In this document: piece after piece, positions 37,861 to 46,000 of the stretch | Layout: every line of letters starts with the position of its first letter | Position numbering within the stretch: the stretch's first letter is position 1 | DNA from: Pandoraea pneumonica | GTDB taxonomy: Bacteria; Pseudomonadota; Gammaproteobacteria; Burkholderiales; Burkholderiaceae | Length of the DNA stretch: 64,000 nt | Direction: 5' to 3' | NCBI RefSeq assembly: GCF_902459645.1 | Contig: NZ_CABPSK010000001.1 | Coordinates: forward strand, 1,302,001 to 1,366,000 | Position numbers and translations under genes: made by a program | Notes under the pieces: generated by a model | What the model was told of the DNA's origin: nothing | Databases searched by the model: none | The model's input: the letters and a program-made list of their open reading frames with translations, nothing else

Positions 37861-37879
37861 ACAAATGATAATCAATCGT
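37861..37879 (-). promoter_or_regulatory. Fur-box-like site upstream of the 35-aa gene
   Basis: The stretch contains TGATAATCA (37866-37874), the exact core of the Fur consensus, in an AT-rich patch about 40 bp before the start codon. Only 3 of the 10 flanking consensus positions match, so the site is weak. Confidence 0.35.
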
Positions 37880-37941
37880 AATTAACTATTGAAATTGATT
37901 GTCCCGATGACACCGATAGCGCATCGCAATACCGATACCCA

Positions 37942-37970
37942 ACAAAAAAGCGGCCGAAGCCGCTTTTTTG
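37942..37970. terminator. Bidirectional terminator downstream of pit
   Basis: Stem AAAAAAGCGGC / GCCGCTTTTTT with a CGAA loop. It has A and T runs on both sides. It ends the minus-strand pit transcript 49 bp past the stop and insulates the promoter of the small gene. Confidence 0.9.
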
Positions 37971-38018
37971 TTTTACGGGCACCGATACCGACGTCTCAGT
38001 CCGTATCGAACACCATCG

Positions 38019-39029
38019 TCACAGAATCTGCTTGCCGACCCACCAAGCGATGGCAGCGATGAACGCCGATGCCGGAATGGTCAGCACCCACGCCCACACG
38101 ATGTTGCCTGCCACGCCCCAGCGCACGGCTGAGAGCTTACGCGTGGCACCCACGCCGACGATAGCGCCGGTAATCGTGTGCGTCGTCGAGACCGGCACGC
38201 CGAGCCACGAGGCGAAGAACAGCGTGAACGCCCCGCCCGTCTCGGCACAGAAACCGCCGACCGGCTTGAGCTTCGTGATCTTCTGACCCATCGTGCGCAC
38301 GATCCGCCAGCCGCCGAACATCGTGCCCAGACCGATGGCCAGATAACAGCCGACGATCACCCACAGCGGCGGCTCAGCGGCTTCCTGCGGCCACATGCCC
38401 GCTGCGATCAGCAGCATCCAGATAATGCCGATGGTCTTTTGCGCGTCGTTACCGCCGTGCCCGAGGCTATACATACCGGCCGAAACCAGTTGCAGGCGAC
38501 GGAACCAGCGGTCCACGCGTGCTGGTGGCGTTCGGAAGAACAGCCACGACACCAGCAGCATGAAGAACGAGCCGAGCACGAAGCCCAGCAGCGGCGACAC
38601 GAAAATGAATGCGACCGTTTGCAGCAAACCGCTCGCGACCAGCGAACCGGTGCCCGCCTTAGCGACTGCCGCGCCGACCAGACCACCGATCAGGGCGTGC
38701 GAGGAGCTCGACGGAATGCCGTAGTACCAGGTGATCACGTTCCAGGCGATCGCCCCGACCAGCGCACCGAAGATCACGTAGTGATCGACGATCTCCGGGT
38801 GGACGGTGCCCTTGCCCACCGTCGCCGCGACTTTCAGGTGAAAGACGAACAGCGCGATGATGTTGAACATGGCGGCGAATGCCACCGCTTGGTGCGGCTT
38901 GAGGACGCCCGTCGAGACCACAGTCGCGATCGAGTTGGCGGCGTCGTGAAAGCCGTTCATGAAGTCGAACAAAAGCGCCAGCGCGATCAATAGTCCGACC
39001 AGCCAAAGGCTGATGTGCAGCGTTGCCAT
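38019..39029 (-). CDS. pit: Low-affinity inorganic phosphate transporter, Pit family
   Basis: A 336-aa inner-membrane protein with about ten membrane segments and the two Pit signatures, FDFMNGFHDAANSIATVV near the N-terminus and SLGHGGNDAQKTIGI in the second half. Pit carriers import metal phosphate in symport with protons. The start MATLHISLW at 39029 is the conserved N-terminus; the open frame extends 18 codons upstream. It follows the DUF47 gene by 13 bp, an arrangement common for this transporter class. Confidence 0.96.
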   Translation of the reverse strand: MATLHISLWLVGLLIALALLFDFMNGFHDAANSIATVVSTGVLKPHQAVAFAAMFNIIALFVFHLKVAATVGKGTVHPEIVDHYVIFGALVGAIAWNVITWYYGIPSSSSHALIGGLVGAAVAKAGTGSLVASGLLQTVAFIFVSPLLGFVLGSFFMLLVSWLFFRTPPARVDRWFRRLQLVSAGMYSLGHGGNDAQKTIGIIWMLLIAAGMWPQEAAEPPLWVIVGCYLAIGLGTMFGGWRIVRTMGQKITKLKPVGGFCAETGGAFTLFFASWLGVPVSTTHTITGAIVGVGATRKLSAVRWGVAGNIVWAWVLTIPASAFIAAIAWWVGKQIL

Positions 39030-39042
39030 CAATCGTCTCCGC

Positions 39043-39669
39043 TCAGGCGTTTTCCAACACAATGCCTTCGATGATGTTGGCAACGTCTTCGCACTTGTCG
39101 GTCACCGACTCGAGCAATTCCGACACAGCCTTCTGCTTGATCAGCTCTTTCACGTCGGCCTCTTCGCGGAACAGCTTCGAGAGCGAGCCGCGCAGCAGGC
39201 GGTCGGCTTCCGATTCCAGGCCATCGATTTCTTCGCAGAACTTGAGGATGTCGCGTGCACGATCCATGTCGTTGAGCAGCGCCACGGCGCTTTGCACGCG
39301 CTCGCAGCACTTCACGCAAATCTCGCCAAGCTGACGCGCCTCGGTGGGCACGCTCTTGATGTCGTACATCCAGACAGCGGTCGCCACGTCTTCCATCAGA
39401 TCCAGGATGTCATCCATGGTGCTGATCAGCTTATGGATCTCATCGCGATCAAAAGGCGTGATGAACGTCTTGTGCATCAGGTCGATGGTCTCGTGCGTGA
39501 TGCGATCCGCTTTCTTTTCGCTGTTCTGCACGGCGACAGTGCGCGACTCTGCGTTTGGCAGGTCGTTGAGCATGGCGGCAAGTTCGCGACTGCCGGCAAT
39601 CATGCACTCCGCGTGCTGGTTGAACAGGTCAAAGAACTTGCCCTCGGTGGGCATGAAGCGACCGAACAT
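39043..39669 (-). CDS. DUF47/PhoU-like accessory protein for Pit
   Basis: A 208-aa all-helical protein of the DUF47 (TIGR00153) family, related to PhoU. MFGRFMPTEGKFFDLFNQHAE is the typical N-terminus; conserved acidic helices such as HKLISTMDDILDLMEDVATA may bind metals. Such proteins are commonly coupled to Pit carriers and are thought to regulate them. It is first in a two-gene unit with pit. Confidence 0.94.
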   Translation of the reverse strand: MFGRFMPTEGKFFDLFNQHAECMIAGSRELAAMLNDLPNAESRTVAVQNSEKKADRITHETIDLMHKTFITPFDRDEIHKLISTMDDILDLMEDVATAVWMYDIKSVPTEARQLGEICVKCCERVQSAVALLNDMDRARDILKFCEEIDGLESEADRLLRGSLSKLFREEADVKELIKQKAVSELLESVTDKCEDVANIIEGIVLENA

Positions 39670-39782
39670 TATTGGAAAACTCCGGGTATTGAGAGGGGAC
39701 TGGTCGACACAAAAACGTCACATTCTACCCTGTTGCGGGCGTGCGCCACCGCACGCCTTCTCAAACAGGCGGTAATTTCGCG

Positions 39783-41150
39783 TCAGTATTGGGGGCCGGC
39801 CAGATTGTCGAACTTGGTATACGCGCCGATAAACGCCAGACGAACCGCGCCGATAGGACCATTACGCTGTTTCGCGATAATGATTTCGGCGGTGCCCTTG
39901 TCGGGAGTATCGGGGTTGTACACCTCGTCGCGATAGATAAACAGGATGATGTCGGCATCCTGTTCGATAGCGCCCGATTCACGCAGGTCAGACATCACCG
40001 GGCGCTTGTTCGGGCGTTGTTCGAGACTTCGGTTGAGCTGCGAGAGCGCAATCACGGGTACGTTGAGCTCTTTGGCGAGGCCTTTGAGCGATCGCGAAAT
40101 TTCGGAAATTTCGGTCGCCCGGTTCTCACCGCCGCCCGAGCCGCTCATGAGCTGCAAGTAATCGATGATGATCAGCCCGAGCTTGCCGCACTGACGCGCC
40201 AGACGCCGTGCACGCGCACGCAATTCCATCGGGTTGAGTGCAGGCGTTTCGTCGACGAACAGTTGCGTCTCGTTCATCTTCTGCATCGCGTGCGTGAGCT
40301 TCGGCCAGTCTTCGTCGACCAGCTTGCCGGTACGCAAACGATGCTGATCGAGACGCCCCACCGAGCCCAGCATACGCATCGCCAACTGCGTGCCCGGCAT
40401 TTCCATCGAGAACACGGCAACGGGCAGCCCTTCTTCCACGGCGATGTGCTCGCCGATGTTCATCGAGAAGGTCGTTTTACCCATCGACGGACGCCCGGCC
40501 ACGATGATCAGATCGCCGCCGTTGAAGCCCGAGGTCATGCGATCGAGATCGACAAAGCCGGTCGGAATACCGGTAATGTCGCTGCCGCCTTCGCGGTGAT
40601 ACAGCTCGTCGATGCGCTCCACCACTTGCGTGAGCAGCGGTTGCAGTTCGAGAAAACCGGTGGCGCTGCGCGAGCCTTCTTCGGCGATGGCGAAGACTTT
40701 CGCTTCCGCCTCGTCGAGCATCTGCCGCACTTCCTTGCCTTGCGGATTGAAAGCGTCGGAGGCGATCTCGTCGGCCACCGTCACCAGTTTGCGCAGCACC
40801 GCACGGTCGCGCACGATTTCCGCGTAACGGCGAATGTTCGCCGCGCTCGGCGTGTTCTGCGCCAGTGCGTTCAGGTACGCCAAACCACCCACGTCTTCGC
40901 CTTTACCGGCGGTCGTGAGCGATTCGAAAACGGTGATGACGTCGGCAGGACGGTCACCGGCAATGAGCCGACCGATGTGCTGATAAATCAGCCGGTGGTC
41001 ATAGCGGTAGAAGTCCCATTCGGAGAGGAAATCGCCGATGCGATCCCAGGCGCCGTTATCGAGCAGCAACCCGCCGAGAACGGATTGTTCCGCCTCGATG
41101 GAGTGCGGGGGCACCTTCAGGGAGTCGAGCTGGGGATCGGGCGCGTTCAT
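39783..41150 (-). CDS. dnaB: Replicative DNA helicase
   Basis: A 455-aa DnaB hexameric helicase that unwinds DNA at the replication fork. The N-terminal domain (about 15-115, PPHSIEAEQSVLGGLLL) and the RecA-type ATPase with Walker A GRPSMGKT and IDYLQLMSGSGG are clear. The start is MNAPDPQL at 41150; MPGMNAP nine bases earlier is possible, and the frame goes further. It lies 278 bp downstream of rplI with a terminator between, so it is a separate transcript in the typical rpsF-dnaB neighbourhood. Confidence 0.97.
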   Translation of the reverse strand: MNAPDPQLDSLKVPPHSIEAEQSVLGGLLLDNGAWDRIGDFLSEWDFYRYDHRLIYQHIGRLIAGDRPADVITVFESLTTAGKGEDVGGLAYLNALAQNTPSAANIRRYAEIVRDRAVLRKLVTVADEIASDAFNPQGKEVRQMLDEAEAKVFAIAEEGSRSATGFLELQPLLTQVVERIDELYHREGGSDITGIPTGFVDLDRMTSGFNGGDLIIVAGRPSMGKTTFSMNIGEHIAVEEGLPVAVFSMEMPGTQLAMRMLGSVGRLDQHRLRTGKLVDEDWPKLTHAMQKMNETQLFVDETPALNPMELRARARRLARQCGKLGLIIIDYLQLMSGSGGGENRATEISEISRSLKGLAKELNVPVIALSQLNRSLEQRPNKRPVMSDLRESGAIEQDADIILFIYRDEVYNPDTPDKGTAEIIIAKQRNGPIGAVRLAFIGAYTKFDNLAGPQY

Positions 41151-41360
41151 GCCGGGCATTATACCGTGGTCACGCGATCCGCCACCGTCGCGATCCTGAT
41201 CGGAAAAGTCTCGCTTACGCGACGATTTTCCCGAACGTGATTTGTCCAGCAGTTTCCCGGGAGGCAGCATAAGTCGGCGCTATTGAACGTAACGAACGTG
41301 GAAGAGAACGCGCAACCGGAAGGCGGTCGGCGGTGGGGAGGAAGCAAAACAAGCAGACAT

Positions 41361-41397
41361 AAAAAAACGGAAGCCGGCGGACCGGCTTCCGTCTTTT
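41361..41397 (-). terminator. Terminator of the rpsF-priB-rpsR-rplI operon
   Basis: A perfect 11-bp stem (ACGGAAGCCGG / CCGGCTTCCGT) with a 4-nt loop, followed on the minus strand by a run of seven T. Confidence 0.92.
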
Positions 41398-41428
41398 AAA
41401 CGCGTCGGGAAGCTGACGCGAATACGAC

Positions 41429-41881
41429 TTAGGCGTGCTCGCCCAGGACCGAGATCGTCACATCGACGATGACGTCGGTGTGCAGCGCGACCTGAACCGG
41501 GAAGTCGCCCACGGTCTTCAGCGGGCCATTCGGCAGACGCACTTGCATCTTCTCGACCTTGAAACCTTGGGTAGCCAGGGCTTCAGCGATGTCGAAGTTG
41601 GTGACCGAACCGAACAGACGGCCGTCAACACCAGCCTTCTGCGAGATTTGCACGGTCAGACCACCCAGCTTTTCGCCTTCGGCTTGAGCAGCAGCCAGCT
41701 TGTCGGCGGCAGCCTTTTCCAGTTCGGCGCGGCGAACTTCGAATTCGGCGATCGCGTCCTTCGTGGCACGGCGGGCCTTCTTGTTCGGGATCAGGAAGTT
41801 ACGTGCGAAACCGTCCTTGACCTTCACGATGTCGCCCAGGTTACCCAGGTTGACGACCTTTTCCAGCAGAATCACTTGCAT
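41429..41881 (-). CDS. rplI: 50S ribosomal protein L9
   Basis: A 150-aa L9 with the typical start [32 protein letters not shown], the long helix ([20 protein letters not shown]), and a C-terminal domain ([21 protein letters not shown]). It is the last gene of the operon, 27 bp after rpsR. Confidence 0.99.
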   Translation of the reverse strand: MQVILLEKVVNLGNLGDIVKVKDGFARNFLIPNKKARRATKDAIAEFEVRRAELEKAAADKLAAAQAEGEKLGGLTVQISQKAGVDGRLFGSVTNFDIAEALATQGFKVEKMQVRLPNGPLKTVGDFPVQVALHTDVIVDVTISVLGEHA

Positions 41882-41908
41882 TATCTATTCTCCTTCGTCG
41901 ACTGGCGA

Positions 41909-42190
41909 TTAAGCACCGTGCAGATCGGTGTACGGCAGCAGCGCCAGGAAACGCGCGCGCTTGATAGCCGTATCGAGTTGGCGCTGGTAGTGCGCCTTGG
42001 TGCCCGTCAGGCGAGCCGGGGTGATCTTGCCGTTGTCGCCGATGAAGTCCTTCAGCGTTTCGACATCTTTGTAATCGATCTGCTCGACACCGGCAACGGT
42101 GAAGCGGCAGAACTTCTTGCGCTTGAACAGCGGGTTTTGCTGTTGACGGCGACGATCAAACTTCTTGTTTTTACCGTTAGGACGCGGCAT
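41909..42190 (-). CDS. rpsR: 30S ribosomal protein S18
   Basis: A 93-aa S18 beginning [18 protein letters not shown], with the family core [19 protein letters not shown]. It binds S6 on the small subunit. The ATG at 42190 is used; an in-frame ATG three codons upstream would overlap priB. The priB stop is two bases away. Confidence 0.99.
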   Translation of the reverse strand: MPRPNGKNKKFDRRRQQQNPLFKRKKFCRFTVAGVEQIDYKDVETLKDFIGDNGKITPARLTGTKAHYQRQLDTAIKRARFLALLPYTDLHGA

Positions 42191-42192
42191 GT

Positions 42193-42495
42193 TCAACAAT
42201 CCTTTTCAAACTCTTGCAATGCTGTGATGTGAAACACCAGGGTTCGGCTATTGCGATGCTTCTTGGCGAGAAATCCAGCCCACTGAGCCGGTTTCTCAAG
42301 TCCCAACGCCATCACTTTGGCACTGATGGGACCGATCGCAACTGCCGGAATCGAGAACTCGACCTGGCGGGCAACGCCCGCTTCTTCGCTAGTTCCCGCA
42401 TGGGCCAAGGTCACGTCGATCACGGGAAGCCCGGCTGGGGTATAGCGCAGCGTGCCGGTTTCGACAATGCTGGCTTCAAGCCGTAAGCGATTCAC
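42193..42495 (-). CDS. priB: Primosomal replication protein N
   Basis: A 100-aa single-domain OB-fold protein ([22 protein letters not shown]) that binds single-stranded DNA and helps PriA reload DnaB at stalled forks. It starts with GTG at 42495. The rpsF-priB-rpsR-rplI order is the classical one. Confidence 0.95.
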   Translation of the reverse strand: MNRLRLEASIVETGTLRYTPAGLPVIDVTLAHAGTSEEAGVARQVEFSIPAVAIGPISAKVMALGLEKPAQWAGFLAKKHRNSRTLVFHITALQEFEKDC

Positions 42496-42541
42496 GCGGT
42501 CGATCCCTCCAATGGCGCCCTGATGCGTTCCGGTGCGCTAA

Positions 42542-42919
42542 TTACGAAGCGGCAGCTTCCGTGGCGGGCGTCGCGGCAGCCTTCTTGGCTTCTTCGCGGG
42601 CCACTTCCTTCATCATCGGCGACGGGGCGGTCTCGGCCTTCTTCATGCGAACCACGAGGTGGCGCAGAACGGCGTCGTTGAACTTGAACGCGTGTTCCAG
42701 TTCGTCCAGGGTGTCCTGGTCGCACTCGATGTTCAGGCAAACGTAGTGAGCCTTAGCCAGCTTCTCGATCATGTAAGCCAGTTGACGACGGCCCCAGTCT
42801 TCGACGCGATGGATCTGACCATTCTTGGCCGTCACCATGCCGCGATAGCGTTCGATCATCGCAGGCACTTGCTCGCTCTGATCGGGGTGAACAATAAATA
42901 CGACTTCATAGTGACGCAT
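42542..42919 (-). CDS. rpsF: 30S ribosomal protein S6
   Basis: A 125-aa S6 starting [21 protein letters not shown]. The last 25 residues form an alanine-, glutamate- and lysine-rich tail. It is first in the operon and has AAGGAG seven bases before the ATG. The promoter at 42986-43014 lies about 70 bp upstream. Confidence 0.99.
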   Translation of the reverse strand: MRHYEVVFIVHPDQSEQVPAMIERYRGMVTAKNGQIHRVEDWGRRQLAYMIEKLAKAHYVCLNIECDQDTLDELEHAFKFNDAVLRHLVVRMKKAETAPSPMMKEVAREEAKKAAATPATEAAAS

Positions 42920-42985
42920 ATGTAGCTCCTTTTGGAAATAGCCGCCTGAGCGTCAGATCAGTGCAGCAAGGTTGCAGAACTCGCG

Positions 42986-43014
42986 ATTATAGCCGCTTTT
43001 ACGTACCTGTTCAA
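42986..43014 (-). promoter_or_regulatory. Sigma-70 promoter of rpsF operon
   Basis: On the minus strand TTGAAC and TATAAT are separated by 17 bp, a near-consensus promoter. The transcript leader would be about 60 nt. Confidence 0.8.
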
Positions 43015-43081
43015 GAACGGGCGGTAAACCCAGCAAACCGCGAGTACCGCCCTGCTCCCCAATGCCGCGTAGGCGCGCCGC

Positions 43082-46000
43082 TTACGGTTGTTGCGGGAGT
43101 TGCCGTGACGGCGGCGTGTATCCCGTGGGGTAGCGCTGATAAGACGTGCCGCCATCCATGAACTCGGCGATGCAGGAGTGATGCGCCGGATCGTGTGCGT
43201 ACGCAAGAATATTGACGAGATGCTCCATCGAAGATGCATGCCCGACAAGCTGGTTCACTACGCCGGACCCGGTTTGCCCGACGAGATCGCCCACGTCCAT
43301 AACCAATCCGTCTCCCACCAGGCGATCGAGCGCCAGCAGCACGTATCGCGGCGTATTGGTGTCGCGCAACATCTCCACGCGATGCTGAGCGCCTTGTTCC
43401 ACCACCTCACGAAGGCTTTCGACGTGCTGCATATCGAACGCGGCTCGCGGTGCGGGTAAATATTTCCCGTAGAGCGTCGCTTCCGAACCCCGCGCATCGG
43501 TCGTGGCCAGTGATACGTGGCTGAGCTCGTGCAGCAAGGTCGCCGCCTGAACCTCAACCGACAAACAGGCCAACGACGACGTATCGAAACCGATAACCGG
43601 ATGGTCCAGATGATCGGCCAGCTCCGGGCGCCGCAACGTGCCGCCGAGCGATGCGGCCAGCACACCCGCTTCACTCTCCATGACCCCGATGGCCTCGCCG
43701 CGCGCGCGGCTCACTGCCTGAAGTCCCGCATTCATTCGGTGCAAGGCTGGTCGGAGCGCGTCGGCAAGTTGGTCGCCGGCCCCCGGGGCGAAGCGATCAA
43801 GCACCGTCTCCACCATCGGAGACATGGGTGTGCGCAGCGCCTCGCGTGCACTGCGTAACAGGTCGTCCGCGCGATCGAAGACGTTTTCGACCTGAGCGCT
43901 CAAATTCGGCGTCGCAATGTCTCTCAGCGGTCTGAGCATCGTCTGCCCATCGACTTCGCGCGCGTGCAACGCCCCCGTCATCGCGTTTTGCGTCGTTCGA
44001 AAAGCTTGGACTTCGTCCGGTGTCGCCGGATACAAGGTCGCGCGAAATGCCGAGCTCGCGTCCTCTGGAAATGCGAACCGGTAATGACGTTCCCGTGCCG
44101 TGACGACGCCGAAATGGCGGCCATTCGCATCAACCGCCCCTGCGAAGGGCCATGCGACCTGAATGGCGAGCGCCTCGTCAGGCACCCATTTGTGATCGCG
44201 CTCCCCCGTATGGAGCGCCATTTCCGTGTGAAGGTCTGCGCGGCGGGCCCTATGCTCCGGATGTTTGAATTCGTCCAGCGACACCCAGAATTCGGCCCGC
44301 ACATAGCCCTTTGCTGGCAAGACCATCCCGTTCCCAGCCACCGACTCGCTCAACTCTCCGAGTACCCGCGTCACCGGCGCCCGTCCGACCGAGTTCTCTC
44401 GCCATAACACCACTTCGCCGTCGAGCCAATATTCGTCGAAGGTATAGCCGTCGGGCCAATCCAAACGCGACACGCGCACGGCGACGTCGTTGACATCGAC
44501 CGGCACCCATTCGCGGGGCTCGCCGGTGCGCCGCTTCAAAATAAATGGGGTTCCGAATAGGGGCGTCTGCCGCCTGACATGCGCACTACCCGTCAGGATG
44601 TCGCACGCGGCGTGAACAGCGGGGGGTGCGCGTCGCTGGCGCAGCCCAACGCCGGCTTCCGGGCAAGGCGGCCCATCGAGCGCGGGGGCTGTCGTTTCCG
44701 GCGTTACATACCCACGCGCGGTCAGTGCCCCATCTTCGTCGGCAAACGGTACCGCCACCGTTTCCGAGGGAAGGCGAGCCAGCCGCCCCTGGGCATCGAC
44801 ACCGAGCAACGGCCCGTAGGATTGTCCCGAATACGGGTTCGCCAGGCGCATCCATCGCCCCTCGTGGCGCACCACGACATTCTCTTTATCGCCAAGCCTC
44901 GCAAGCATGAGGGGCTCTCGCGACGTACCGAGCCACGCTCCAGGGGTTTGCAAGGCCGCTTTCTGCGACGCGGGCACGTGCCACACCCCGTCCTCGTGAA
45001 TAGCGATGACCCCTTCGTGCGCCTCGCGCGCCCACCGGCCAGCCACGCGCGAGAGCAGCGGCAGGTCGCGAACCCGCGCCAGAAATCGCCAGCCGAACTC
45101 CGGCAGTCGCAGCAGGCCGCGTGCTCCCAGCTCGACGCCGGGGTCGACAAAGCGCATGAGCGCAATGCCAGTGTCCTTGAATCGCGAGTTGGCGACATTC
45201 ACAGCACTGGCGAGCGCGGGGTCGGAGAGCACACGCGATAATCCCCCCGCAATGCCCGCGCGGCGGACCACGTTATGCGAGACGTCATCGAGCACCGCGC
45301 CGACCAGCGTCCGGCTAACCTGCAACGCCGCACGCTCGGCCATCAACGCTGAGTAAGTCAATGGAATCGCACTGACGATATCGACACCGCAATCGATCGT
45401 CGCCCAAGCGTAAGTGCCGCTGTGCACGTCGTCGACACAGTTGTAGAACGGAATAAGGCTCAGCAGCGCGCGGCGCACGGCCTCCCGATGGGCTTGCGTC
45501 GGTGTCTTGGCATAGGCCGCCTCGCGAAAGGCTTCGAGCCGGCTGGCAAACTCGGCAGCCACCGCCTCAGTGGTAGAGACATTCGGCCCGGCTTGCGAGG
45601 GCTCGATCGTGCGGAACCGAGCCACATCGCCGTCGACGCGCTTAAGCAACTCGCCGTTTCCGCCAAACAAGGTATTGGGCTTGGCGTGCAACCAGGCTTC
45701 GACGTCTCCGTCGAACGGCACAAGCATCAAGGGGGACAGCGTCAACGCGAAATGCCGCGTCGTTCCGCCTATCGTCGCGGCGACGAAAACGACTTGCGTC
45801 GCCTCAGCTTGGGCAAACCTGTCGCGAGCGTTCTGCATCGGCACGACGAGCGTGACGCTAGGCACGCGGATTTGCCACGTACCGCATGTCCAATGCCGCA
45901 AATCTTCCGGCGCGAGCCGCGTGACCAGCCCGGCTAACGAGGGCCGCAGAATTTTGTCGCGAACGTGGGCCACGCTGGCAGTGAATTCATCGTTGAAGCG

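Noticed and set aside
43019-43052. GGGCGGTA / TACCGCCC inverted repeat after the toxin gene as terminator
   Set aside because: Eight-base stem with an 18-base loop and no T-tract; it also overlaps the upstream end of the rpsF promoter, so a terminator call is not supported.
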